In this document: positions 17,859 through 26,619 of the stretch, piece by piece
Layout: each line of letters begins with the position of its first letter
Numbering within the stretch: position 1 is the first letter of the stretch
Source: CAYZJV01 sp964616275
GTDB lineage: Bacteria; Spirochaetota; Spirochaetia; Sphaerochaetales; Sphaerochaetaceae
Assembly (NCBI GenBank): GCA_964616275.1
Contig: CAZTUL010000003.1
Coordinates: 1 to 64,000 of the forward strand
Direction of reading: 5' to 3'
Length of the DNA stretch: 64,000 nt
Notes under the pieces: generated by a model
Database searches by the model: none
What the model was told of the DNA's origin: nothing
The model's input: the letters and a program-made list of their open reading frames with translations, nothing else
Program-made: the position numbers and the translations under genes

Positions 17859-19532
17859 TCAGTCAATAATCTCTTCAATCATATCTTCAATCGAAGCCCC
17901 GGGTGCAACCATCGGATACACTTTGTTATCCAACGGAATCTCGCAATCGATTACCACAGGTCCCTCCAAGGCAATCGCCTGTCTCAAAACTGTCTCAGGA
18001 TCATCAGTACTCCTCAAACGCATTCCTTTCACTCCGAAAGCTTGAGCCAGTGCGACCCAGTCAATTTGTGTATCCAGAGTTGTTTCCGAATACCGTTCTT
18101 CATAAAATAATGTTTGCCACTGGCGCACCATTCCCAATGTGTTATTATTCATGATTAAAATAATCACCGGTAGATTATAGCGGGCAATGGTCGCCAACTC
18201 GTTACAGTTCATCCTGAATGAGCCATCACCGGCAATATTCACAACACGTTTTTGAGGGCTTCCAATTTGTGCTCCTATTGCTGCTCCGGTACCGTATCCC
18301 ATAGTTCCTAATCCACCTGAGGTAAGAAATCGACTTTTCGGAGTATGCCTATAGAACTGTGCAGCCCACATCTGATGCTGCCCGACTTCGGTAACCACAA
18401 TCGCGTCTTCAGGCATTTCATGAGCTAACGTACGAATTATTTCCGACGGCCGTCGTGTTTCTCCGGCAATCTTAACAGGATGTTCAACCTTCCACTTAGC
18501 AATTTGCTGCATCCACTCTGCATGTGCTAAAGGCTTTTCCAGCATGCTGTTAAGCTTTTTCAGAACCACCTTGATATCACCAATTACATGATGATATGTT
18601 GCAATATTCTTGTTAATTTCCGCTGGATCAACATCAATGTGTATTATCTTAGCCTTCTTTGCAAACGCACTTGCCTTACTTACCACCCTGTCGCTGAATC
18701 TAGCTCCAATCACGACAAGCACATCACAGTTACTCACTGCAATATTGGAAACACGTGTACCATGCATCCCAATCATACCGGTGAATCGTTCATGACTGGC
18801 ATCAATTGAGCCATTACCCATGAGAGAAACACCCATCGGAGTATCTACTTTCTCAATAAATGTGGCCAATTCTTCTTGTGCATGAGAGCGGATTACTCCA
18901 CCACCGACATACAGCATAGGACGAGAGGAACTCTTTAGTAATTTTATGGTCCTTTCTAAAGCACTCTGTTTTACAGAGTCCTCATTAGGTGCATAGGCCT
19001 CAATAACCTCAGGGGTATAATCGATTACAGCTGATGTAATATCTTTTGGTACGTCGATGAGCACAGGACCGGGACGTCCTTCGCGTGCAATCCTGAAAGC
19101 ATTTCGAATCGTTTCAGCAAGCACCTTTACATCCTTTACTATGTAGTTATGTTTCGTAATGGGCATGGTAATCCCGCTGATATCGACCTCTTGAAAACTA
19201 TCCTTTCCTAGTAGTTGTGTAGGAACATTCCCAGTAAATGCTACTATGGGAATTGAATCCATGTATGCAGTAGCGAGTCCGGTTACCAAATTGGTAGCTC
19301 CAGGTCCGCTAGTAGCAAAAACTACCCCTACTTTACCCGTAGAACGAGCGTACCCATCGGCTGCGTGGGAGGCTCCCTGTTCATGGCTCGTCAAAATATG
19401 GCGAATCTTATCCTGCTTCTTATACAAAGCATCGTAGATGTTGAGCACAGCGCCTCCAGGAAATCCAAATATTGTATCTACTCCCTGCTCTATGAGACAC
19501 GTAATAATAATCTCAGCTCCGTTCAACTTCAT
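17859..19532 (-). CDS. ilvB: Acetolactate synthase large (catalytic) subunit
   Basis: A 557-residue thiamin-diphosphate enzyme that condenses pyruvate with pyruvate or 2-oxobutyrate, the first shared step of Val, Leu and Ile synthesis. The three ThDP-fold domains are in order: the N-terminal domain with the catalytic Glu in HEQGASHAADGYAR (near residue 50), the central FAD-binding domain, and the C-terminal domain with the Mg-ThDP motif GDGSFRMNCNELATIARYNLP ending near residue 435. Length is normal. It is the last gene of the ten-gene operon, while its regulatory subunit ilvN is the first, about 10 kb upstream in the transcript. A 66-base gap with two hairpins separates it from ilvD. Confidence 0.96.
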   Translation of the reverse strand: MKLNGAEIIITCLIEQGVDTIFGFPGGAVLNIYDALYKKQDKIRHILTSHEQGASHAADGYARSTGKVGVVFATSGPGATNLVTGLATAYMDSIPIVAFTGNVPTQLLGKDSFQEVDISGITMPITKHNYIVKDVKVLAETIRNAFRIAREGRPGPVLIDVPKDITSAVIDYTPEVIEAYAPNEDSVKQSALERTIKLLKSSSRPMLYVGGGVIRSHAQEELATFIEKVDTPMGVSLMGNGSIDASHERFTGMIGMHGTRVSNIAVSNCDVLVVIGARFSDRVVSKASAFAKKAKIIHIDVDPAEINKNIATYHHVIGDIKVVLKKLNSMLEKPLAHAEWMQQIAKWKVEHPVKIAGETRRPSEIIRTLAHEMPEDAIVVTEVGQHQMWAAQFYRHTPKSRFLTSGGLGTMGYGTGAAIGAQIGSPQKRVVNIAGDGSFRMNCNELATIARYNLPVIILIMNNNTLGMVRQWQTLFYEERYSETTLDTQIDWVALAQAFGVKGMRLRSTDDPETVLRQAIALEGPVVIDCEIPLDNKVYPMVAPGASIEDMIEEIID

Positions 19533-19549
19533 GCGATTATCTCCATTTG

Positions 19550-19599
19550 CCAGTATTGAATACTGGGAATTTGTGCAGAACTATTGTCCTGCCGACAAT
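19550..19599 (-). other. Two hairpins in the ilvD-ilvB gap
   Basis: A perfect 17-base palindrome (CCAGTATT and its complement around one base, 19550-19566) and a 6-bp stem ATTGTC/GACAAT (19583-19588 with 19594-19599). Neither is followed by a U-run on the minus strand. They may be message-processing or stabilising structures, or lower ilvB readthrough. Confidence 0.45.
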
Positions 19600-21269
19600 T
19601 ATCTATCTGCGAACACTGCTCCTGTCGCAGCACTAGTAACCTGCTTAGCATATCTGCCAAGATAGCCCGTAGAAATTGGGGGATCGGGAGCCCTCCACCC
19701 TTCCTTGCGCTTCTCAAGTTCCTGATCATCTACAAGTAACGAAAGGGTTCCTCCATCAATATCGATATCAATCAAATCCCCTTCTCTCACAAATGCAATG
19801 GGACCACCCTCTGCAGCTTCTGGAGAAACATGACCTATTGAGGCTCCTCGGGTAGCTCCACTGAATCGACCGTCGGTGATCAAAGCAACATCTTTATCAA
19901 GCCCCATACCGGCAATAGCAGATGTCGGGCCAAGCATTTCTCGCATTCCCGGACCACCCTTCGGCCCTTCATAGCGGATGACAATGACGTCACCTTTGTT
20001 AATTTTTCCACGATGAATTGCCAGGCTGACGTCCTCTTCCGATTCAAAGACTCGGGCAGGCCCCCGATGGTGTAGCATCTCAGGAGCTACCGCGGATCGC
20101 TTAACAACAGCGCCCTGTGGAGCGAGGTTACCACGAAGAACAGCAATACCACCGGTGATGCTATACGGAGTCTCTATAGGACGAATAACTTCTGTATCAT
20201 AGTTTTTTGCAGCTGCAATCTGAGCCCCTATAGTCTTACCTGACACCGTTGTGACATCGGCATGAATAAGCTGTTTCTTATGCAATTCCGACATAACAGC
20301 CATAACACCACCAGCACGGTACAAATCTTCAATATGGTAGGGACCTGCGGGAGCTAGATGACAGAGATTCGGAGTTCGCTTACTCACTTCATTTGCCTTA
20401 AAGATATCAAGATCCACATGCGCTTCATGTGCGATTGCAGGAAGATGCAACATGCTGTTGGTGCTGCACCCTAATGCCATATCTACAGCCAGGGCATTCT
20501 CAAATGCCTTCTCTGTCATAATATCTGAGGGTTTTACCTGCTTTCGATATAGCTCCATAACAGCATATCCTGCCTCTTTGGCCAGCCTGTCACGTTCAGC
20601 ATAAACAGCAGGTATGGTACCATTTCCCGGTAATCCCATACCAAGAGCCTCGGTGAGGCAGTTCATGCTATTGGCAGTAAACATGCCGGAACATGATCCG
20701 CATGTAGGACATGCAGAATTCTCACATGCGAGCAGTTCATTGTCACTCATTTTGCCTGCAGCATGAGCTCCGACTGCTTCAAATACACTCGTGAGATCTA
20801 TAGCACTTTTCTCCCCAGGCAGATGCCCTGCAAGCATCGCACCACCAGAAACCACAATCGTAGGAATATTTATTCGAGCAGCCGCCATAAGCATTGCAGG
20901 AACGATTTTGTCGCAGTTAGGAACCATGACCAAGGCATCAAAGGGATGTGCTGTAGCCATAATCTCAATTGAATCAGCAATAAGTTCTCTACTTGCGAGG
21001 GAGTATTTCATTCCCTTGTGACCCATAGCTATACCGTCACAGACTCCAATAACTGAGAAATCAATAGGAGTCCCTCCTGCTGATCGGACCCCTGCTTTCA
21101 CGGCATCAACTATCCGATTCACATGAACATGCCCCGGGATAATGCCATTCGCCGAATTTACAATGCCAATTAATGGTGCCGAAATTTCTCTATCGGTCAA
21201 TCCAAGGGCTTTCATAAGTGAGCGGTGAGGAGCCCTTGCATGACCGCTTTTCATTTGGTCACTTCTCAT
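19599..21269 (-). CDS. ilvD: Dihydroxy-acid dehydratase
   Basis: A 556-residue iron-sulfur dehydratase converting dihydroxy-isovalerate or dihydroxy-methylvalerate into the 2-keto acids used for Val/Leu and Ile. Cluster ligands are visible: Cys in MVPNCDKIVP near residue 118 and the CGSCSGMFTANSMNCLTEA segment near 190-208. The carbamylated-Lys/Mg site and the C-terminal ITDGRFSGATRG segment are intact. The ATG overlaps the ilvE stop by four bases. It provides the third step of the pathway within this operon. Confidence 0.96.
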   Translation of the reverse strand: MRSDQMKSGHARAPHRSLMKALGLTDREISAPLIGIVNSANGIIPGHVHVNRIVDAVKAGVRSAGGTPIDFSVIGVCDGIAMGHKGMKYSLASRELIADSIEIMATAHPFDALVMVPNCDKIVPAMLMAAARINIPTIVVSGGAMLAGHLPGEKSAIDLTSVFEAVGAHAAGKMSDNELLACENSACPTCGSCSGMFTANSMNCLTEALGMGLPGNGTIPAVYAERDRLAKEAGYAVMELYRKQVKPSDIMTEKAFENALAVDMALGCSTNSMLHLPAIAHEAHVDLDIFKANEVSKRTPNLCHLAPAGPYHIEDLYRAGGVMAVMSELHKKQLIHADVTTVSGKTIGAQIAAAKNYDTEVIRPIETPYSITGGIAVLRGNLAPQGAVVKRSAVAPEMLHHRGPARVFESEEDVSLAIHRGKINKGDVIVIRYEGPKGGPGMREMLGPTSAIAGMGLDKDVALITDGRFSGATRGASIGHVSPEAAEGGPIAFVREGDLIDIDIDGGTLSLLVDDQELEKRKEGWRAPDPPISTGYLGRYAKQVTSAATGAVFADR

Positions 21270-22150
21270 ATCTTTGCTCCATTCTCCGGTTGCTTAGTGT
21301 AGGCACGGAAAGCTGCAAGAAGTTTCATCGTGATCTCTCCCGCTGCACCAGAACCAATCATCTGTCCATCAAGCTCAGTAAGAGCTATAAGTTCAGCAGC
21401 AGTACCGGTGAGGAATACCTCATCAGCATTCAATACATTGAAATGGGTAAAAGGAACTTCGTTAACGGTATACCCTTCTGCACGGGCAATGCGAATGACT
21501 GCCTGTCGTGTTATACCGTCTAACGTCCCGAGCCATATGGGAGGAGTGGCTATTACTCCGTCCTTAATAATGAAAATATTGTCACCAGTACACTCAGTGA
21601 CCACACCCTCTTCATTAAGCATAAGTGCTTCGTCAGCTCCATATCGGTGAGCTTCAATCGAGGCAAGGATATTATTGAGGTAGTTCAGGCTCTTTATCTG
21701 TGGATCTACGATTGTAGCCTTATTTCTTCGTAAGTGGCTGGTTATTACTTTCAGGCCGCGACGATAGGCTTCTTCACTGTAGAGAGCTACTTGCCCGGCT
21801 ATACAAAACAGGCGGGGCTTGGCAGCATCCGGTTTGGGGAATAACCCTAAGCCATCAGCACCTCGTGTGCAGACTAATCTGATGTATCCATCCACGATGT
21901 TATTCCGTCTACAAGTTTCGAGAACAATCTCAGTAATCTCATCGATTGGAAGAGGAAGTGTTAAATTGATTGCTTTTGCTGCCGATTGGAAGCGTCTCAT
22001 GTGATCCGCTAGCCGAAAGACCCGACCTCCATAGGCGCGGATTCCCTCAAAGATACCATCACCATACAACAATCCATGATCCATAACCGGTATCTTAGCC
22101 TCACTCAATGGCACGTAATTATCTTCCAAATATACCAATTGCTCTCCCAT
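21266..22150 (-). CDS. ilvE: Branched-chain amino acid aminotransferase
   Basis: A 294-residue class IV PLP aminotransferase that interconverts the branched 2-keto acids with Val, Leu and Ile using glutamate. The PLP lysine lies in IKSLNYLNNILA (near residue 153). EALMLNEEGVVTECTGDNIF near 173-192 and the GITRQAVIRIA phosphate-binding segment near 212 are diagnostic. The ATG has AAGGAG upstream. It follows leuB by 10 bases and overlaps ilvD by four. D-amino-acid or 4-amino-4-deoxychorismate lyase relatives share the fold, but the operon context settles the role. Confidence 0.94.
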   Translation of the reverse strand: MGEQLVYLEDNYVPLSEAKIPVMDHGLLYGDGIFEGIRAYGGRVFRLADHMRRFQSAAKAINLTLPLPIDEITEIVLETCRRNNIVDGYIRLVCTRGADGLGLFPKPDAAKPRLFCIAGQVALYSEEAYRRGLKVITSHLRRNKATIVDPQIKSLNYLNNILASIEAHRYGADEALMLNEEGVVTECTGDNIFIIKDGVIATPPIWLGTLDGITRQAVIRIARAEGYTVNEVPFTHFNVLNADEVFLTGTAAELIALTELDGQMIGSGAAGEITMKLLAAFRAYTKQPENGAKI

Positions 22151-22160
22151 TTCTGACTCC

Positions 22161-23225
22161 TTATAATTGCTGGGCTATCAATGTGCCCATCTCTTTTGTT
22201 CCAACCAGTTTCATCCCCTTGCTCATGATGTCGCCGGTACGCCATCCTGCATCCAGTACTTTACCAACTGCAGTCTCAAGTGCACATGCTTCTTCTTCTA
22301 ACGAGAATGTATAGCGAAGCATCATGGCAACCGAAAGAATCGTTGCAATCGGATTTGCTTTATCCTGGCCTGCAATATCTGGAGCAGAACCGTGAATCGG
22401 CTCGTACATACCAAATGCATCGGAACGGAGGCTAGCTGATGGGAGCATGCCGATAGAACCGGTTACCATACTCGCTTCATCACTCAAAATATCACCAAAC
22501 ATATTTTCTGTAACAATGACATCGAACTGCTTTGGTGCACGGACTAACTGCATAGCCGCGTTGTCTACATACATATGATCTACGGAAACTTCGGGGTATT
22601 CTTTCGCAATAGTATTCACCACCGAACGCCAGAGACGAGAGGTTTCGAGGATATTTGCTTTATCAACACTCATGAGTCTCTTGTTACGTTTCATGGCAAT
22701 CTCAAATGCTTTTCTCACAATTCTATCGATTTCTGCTTCAGTATATGCCATCGTATCGTATGCGGCATTACCCTCTTCATTACGACCGCGTTTCCCGAAG
22801 TAGATTCCTCCTGTAAGTTCTCGCACCACCATGATATCGAGACCACCGGCAATCAGGTCTTCCTTGAGAGGACATGCCCCTGCAAGCTGTTCATAGAGAA
22901 TGGCAGGACGAAGATTACAGAAAAGTCCAAGTCCGCTTCTCAGGCCCAGTAACGCTTTTTCAGGTCTCTGTTCGCCTCCAAGATGATCCCATTTAGGACC
23001 TCCAACGGCTCCAAGAAGAACCGCTTCAGCATCTTTGCAACCTAATAATGTTGATTCGGGAAGTGGGGTGCCGACGCTGTCTATGGCAACACCGCCGCCG
23101 AGATAGAACGAATAATCAAATTTATGGCCAAACTTGGTTCCAATAACTCCCATTACTTTCAATGCTTCTGCCACAATATCTGGACCTATACCGTCACCGG
23201 GGACCAATGCTATCCGCATTTTCAT
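22161..23225 (-). CDS. leuB: 3-isopropylmalate dehydrogenase
   Basis: A 354-residue NAD-dependent beta-decarboxylating dehydrogenase of leucine synthesis, converting 3-isopropylmalate to the keto acid precursor of leucine. It starts LVPGDGIGPDIV. The substrate-binding arginines lie around GLRSGLGLFCNLRPA (near residues 94-108), the ELTGGIYFGKRG segment near 133 carries the family Tyr, and the Mg site is at NMFGDILSDEASM near 240. The same enzyme may oxidise 3-methylmalate in the citramalate route to Ile, as known in other cimA-containing bacteria. The ATG overlaps the leuD stop by four bases behind an AGGAGG site. Confidence 0.95.
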   Translation of the reverse strand: MKMRIALVPGDGIGPDIVAEALKVMGVIGTKFGHKFDYSFYLGGGVAIDSVGTPLPESTLLGCKDAEAVLLGAVGGPKWDHLGGEQRPEKALLGLRSGLGLFCNLRPAILYEQLAGACPLKEDLIAGGLDIMVVRELTGGIYFGKRGRNEEGNAAYDTMAYTEAEIDRIVRKAFEIAMKRNKRLMSVDKANILETSRLWRSVVNTIAKEYPEVSVDHMYVDNAAMQLVRAPKQFDVIVTENMFGDILSDEASMVTGSIGMLPSASLRSDAFGMYEPIHGSAPDIAGQDKANPIATILSVAMMLRYTFSLEEEACALETAVGKVLDAGWRTGDIMSKGMKLVGTKEMGTLIAQQL

Positions 23226-23716
23226 GCTAACACCTCCTTTTTGAGGTAGTTAATAAGTCCATCTGCATGTATCATTTTCTGAATGAATGGAGGGAAAGGT
23301 TCTGCTGACCAGCTCTTTTTTGTCGTTTCGTTCGTTATTATGCCTGTAGAAAATTCTACACTTATGGTATCTCCCGCTGAAATTCCTGCAGCAGCCTCGG
23401 GACATTCAAGAATAGGAAGTCCAATATTAATTGAGTTCCTATAGAAAATTCGTGCAAATGAGGCCGCAATCACACAACTTATTCCCGCAGTCTTTATAGC
23501 CAGTGGAGCATGTTCACGCGATGATCCGCAACCGAAGTTTTTATCTGCAACCATGATGTCGCCCTGTTTTACCTTTTGAATAAAGGTCGCATCAATATCT
23601 TCCATACAGTGATTTGCAAGTTCCTTCGGATCACTCGTATTCAAGTATCGAGCAGGAATAATTACATCGGTATCTACATTGTCTCCATAGCGAAATGCTG
23701 TTCCTTGAGCTTTCAT
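23222..23716 (-). CDS. leuD: 3-isopropylmalate dehydratase small subunit
   Basis: A 164-residue swivel-domain subunit of isopropylmalate isomerase. It has the family start with YGDNVDTDVIIPARYL, the NFGCGSSREHAPLAIK active-site segment near residues 60-75 and YRNSINIGLPIL near 92. Its length marks the short, archaeal/HacB-like class rather than the ~200-residue enterobacterial LeuD, and that class is often also active on citraconate/methylmalate, fitting the neighbouring cimA. It lies three bases after leuC and overlaps leuB by four. Confidence 0.95.
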   Translation of the reverse strand: MKAQGTAFRYGDNVDTDVIIPARYLNTSDPKELANHCMEDIDATFIQKVKQGDIMVADKNFGCGSSREHAPLAIKTAGISCVIAASFARIFYRNSINIGLPILECPEAAAGISAGDTISVEFSTGIITNETTKKSWSAEPFPPFIQKMIHADGLINYLKKEVLA

Positions 23717-23719
23717 ATC

Positions 23720-24988
23720 TTATTTCTCCTCAATAGTCTCGGGGTTAGTAATGAAACCGGTCAGTGCCGATGCTGCTGCTACTGCCGGACTTGCAAGATA
23801 CACTTCACTTCCTACATGTCCCATTCGCCCAACAAAGTTTCTATTGGTTGTAGCAACTGCCCGTTCACCTTCAGCGAGAATACCCATATGTCCCCCGAGG
23901 CAAGGTCCACAGGTAGGAGTGCTGACTACAGCCCCTGCCTTCACAAAAATTTTCAACAAACCTTCTTCCATAGCTTGCAGATAGATTTCTTGCGTTGCAG
24001 GAAAGACGATTGTTCGCACCTGCGGATTCACCTTCTTCCCATCAAGAATCTTTGCTGCGACACGCAGGTCGCTTATACGTCCGTTGGTACACGATCCAAT
24101 GACAACCTGGTCAATCTTTACCTCTCCAACCTCATCGATTGTTCTGGTATTGTCAGGTAGGTGGGGAAATGAAACCGTTGGCCGAATAGTGCTTAAATCA
24201 ATTTCATAGGTAGCATCATACATAGCGTCATCATCGGCTTTCTGTACGATAGGTGTCCGTTTGCAGTGTTCTGCCAAATAGGCAAGGGCAGTATCATCCA
24301 CGGGGAAAATACCATTCTTTGCACCAGCTTCAATAGCCATATTGCACACGGTAAACCGGTCATCAATAGAGAGTGAACTCACCCCTGGCCCAGTAAACTC
24401 CATAGACTTATACAAAGCACCATCTACACCAATCATCCCAATAATGTGAAGGATGAGGTCTTTACCGGAAACCCAAGGAGAAAACTTACCGGTAAGGTGA
24501 AATCGTAATGCTGAAGGGACCTTAAACCAGGCTTTGCCAGTTGCCATGCCTGCAGCCATATCGGTACTCCCTACTCCTGTAGAAAAAGCCCCAAGAGCTC
24601 CATACGTACAGGTGTGACTATCGGCACCAATGATAAGATCACCCGAATTTACCAACCCCTGCTCAGGGAGTAGTGCATGTTCAATACCCATCTGACCTAT
24701 TTCAAAATAATTCTCAATCTCTTTTTCGGCAGCAAATTCACGCATCATCTTACACTGTTGTGCAGCTTTGATATCTTTATTGGGTGTGAAATGGTCGGGG
24801 ACCAGTGCAACCTTGGAAGGATCGAAGACACTGTCAACCCCAAACTTAGCGAACTCTTTTATTGCAACTGGGGCAGTAATATCGTTCCCCAGCACAAGAT
24901 CCAAATCAGCCATAATCAGCTGGCCGGAACGAACTTCATCCACCTGCGCATGTGCAGCGAGGATTTTTTGCGACATGGTCATACTCAT
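23720..24988 (-). CDS. leuC: 3-isopropylmalate dehydratase large subunit
   Basis: A 422-residue aconitase-superfamily subunit carrying a [4Fe-4S] cluster. Ligand cysteines are seen in IGSCTNGRISDL near residue 298 and in TPTCGPCLGGH near 357-367. GADSHTCTYGALGAFSTGVGS near 120 is the substrate-site segment. At 422 residues it belongs to the shorter archaeal-type class, matching the short LeuD. The ATG overlaps the cimA stop (ATGA) with a GGAG site upstream. With LeuD it isomerises 2- to 3-isopropylmalate and plausibly citramalate to methylmalate. Confidence 0.95.
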   Translation of the reverse strand: MSMTMSQKILAAHAQVDEVRSGQLIMADLDLVLGNDITAPVAIKEFAKFGVDSVFDPSKVALVPDHFTPNKDIKAAQQCKMMREFAAEKEIENYFEIGQMGIEHALLPEQGLVNSGDLIIGADSHTCTYGALGAFSTGVGSTDMAAGMATGKAWFKVPSALRFHLTGKFSPWVSGKDLILHIIGMIGVDGALYKSMEFTGPGVSSLSIDDRFTVCNMAIEAGAKNGIFPVDDTALAYLAEHCKRTPIVQKADDDAMYDATYEIDLSTIRPTVSFPHLPDNTRTIDEVGEVKIDQVVIGSCTNGRISDLRVAAKILDGKKVNPQVRTIVFPATQEIYLQAMEEGLLKIFVKAGAVVSTPTCGPCLGGHMGILAEGERAVATTNRNFVGRMGHVGSEVYLASPAVAAASALTGFITNPETIEEK

Positions 24989-26619
24989 GAATTATCTCCT
25001 TGCAAATGACTAGAGGGAGCCTGTATGCCCTCCTTCATCAATTTATATTCTATTGAATCTACTAATGCCATCCAACTTGCCTCGATAATATCGGTAGAGA
25101 CACCGACAGTTGACCAGGAATACTCGCCATCCGACGTCTCAATGAGAACCCGTACCTTTGCAGCCGAAGCATCCTTTGAATCGAGAACACGAACCTTATA
25201 ATCGGTAAGGTGCACCGTAGCGAGCAATGGATAGAATTCTTCCAGAACTTTACGCAATGCTTTATCGAGAGCGTGCACAGGGCCATCCCCCTGTGCCACA
25301 GCTATAGCTATTTCACTGTCTACCGCAACTTTCACTACTGCAGTATGACTCATATCGGGATCACCCATCAACGGGCGCTCTCCGAGAGTTTTATAATGAT
25401 CGAGCACGAAATAGGGGGTGTATTTCCCCAGATGTTTTGCAATTACGAGTTCAAACGAGCTCTCTGCACCTTCAAACTGATATCCAGACATTTCCATTTG
25501 CTTTAATGTGTCAATAATCTGTTTTGTCTCCGGAGCGTCTTTCCCAAGGTTTGGTGCAAATTTCTGTATCCGTTTGAGAATGGTCGCCCGTCCAGCTACT
25601 TCACTCATGAGCATTCGACGTTCATTTCCAACGAGTTCGGGATCTATGTGTTCAAATGAGCGGGGATTCTTAGCTATGCCATCAATATGCATACCGCCCT
25701 TATGAGTAAATGCACTTCTTCCAATATATGGCGTACCATGCGGAATTGAAACATTGGAAATTTCTGCAACTGAATGAGCTGTGAGGGTGAGATGTGACAA
25801 TGCATCTTCATCCAAAACTTGATACCCTAATTTTAATTGCAGTGTTGGAATTATTGTTGCAAGACACGCATTCCCGCATCGCTCACCAAAACCAACCAAC
25901 GTCCCCTGCACCTGCCGTGCTCCGGCTTCAACAGCAACAATTGAATTAGCATCGGCACATGAAGCATCATTATGGGTATGTATTCCCACCACTATACTCG
26001 GATGACTTTTGGCCAACTCCGCTACTACATCCTCTGTTGCCTTACCAATAAAGGACGGAATAGCTCCACCGCGAGTATCACAGAGAACAATAGAGGAGGC
26101 TCCGGCTTCGGCAGCCACCCGAACAGTTTCCATGGCATATTCCCGATTCTCATCATACCCGTCAAAGAAATGCTCAGCATCAAAAACGACTTCTTTCCCA
26201 TGAGAGACAAGATACTTTACCGTATCCCGAATCATAGCAAGATTTTCTGTAAGATTAGTTCGGATGATATCGGTCACCTGGAAATCCCAGCTTTTCCCAA
26301 AGATTGAAACCACCGGAGTCTGTGCAGACAGTAATGATGCAATGTTGGTATCATGCTCCACTGCAGAGTCACGACGCCGAGTAGATCCGAATGCTACAAG
26401 TCGAACATGCTGTAACTCCATAGAACTTACTTGCTGAAAGAATTCAAGATCCTTCGGATTACTGCCGGGATTTCCCGCTTCAACATAGGTAATCCCAAGA
26501 TCATCAAGCAATCTGACAATTTTTAATTTATCGAGAACAGAAAAGGAAATTCCCTCCGCCTGGGCTCCGTCGCGCAGTGTAGAATCAAATAGAGCTACAC
26601 GATTCTCCGTTTTAGACAT
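24985..26619 (-). CDS. cimA: (R)-citramalate synthase
   Basis: A 544-residue HMGL-like acyltransferase (PF00682) with a C-terminal LeuA regulatory domain (PF08502). It condenses pyruvate and acetyl-CoA to citramalate, giving 2-oxobutyrate without threonine deaminase. LFDSTLRDGAQAEGISFSV at the start, then HTHNDASCADANSIVAVEAGA near residue 215, match the cimA branch (TIGR00977) rather than LeuA. An upstream in-frame ATG at 26646 exists, but ATG 26619 has GGAG eight bases upstream. It overlaps leuA by 8 bp. No ilvA is present in the window, so Ile is most simply made through this enzyme. Confidence 0.92.
   Translation of the reverse strand: MSKTENRVALFDSTLRDGAQAEGISFSVLDKLKIVRLLDDLGITYVEAGNPGSNPKDLEFFQQVSSMELQHVRLVAFGSTRRRDSAVEHDTNIASLLSAQTPVVSIFGKSWDFQVTDIIRTNLTENLAMIRDTVKYLVSHGKEVVFDAEHFFDGYDENREYAMETVRVAAEAGASSIVLCDTRGGAIPSFIGKATEDVVAELAKSHPSIVVGIHTHNDASCADANSIVAVEAGARQVQGTLVGFGERCGNACLATIIPTLQLKLGYQVLDEDALSHLTLTAHSVAEISNVSIPHGTPYIGRSAFTHKGGMHIDGIAKNPRSFEHIDPELVGNERRMLMSEVAGRATILKRIQKFAPNLGKDAPETKQIIDTLKQMEMSGYQFEGAESSFELVIAKHLGKYTPYFVLDHYKTLGERPLMGDPDMSHTAVVKVAVDSEIAIAVAQGDGPVHALDKALRKVLEEFYPLLATVHLTDYKVRVLDSKDASAAKVRVLIETSDGEYSWSTVGVSTDIIEASWMALVDSIEYKLMKEGIQAPSSHLQGDNS

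Noticed and set aside
17685..18110. 141-codon plus-strand open frame reaching into ilvB
   Set aside because: It runs through the operon terminator and antisense to the ilvB 3' end. Composition is not protein-like.
23576..24160. 194-codon plus-strand open frame
   Set aside because: It is antisense to leuD and leuC, which are unmistakable. It has no ribosome site and a Cys/His/Ser-rich composition typical of shadow frames.
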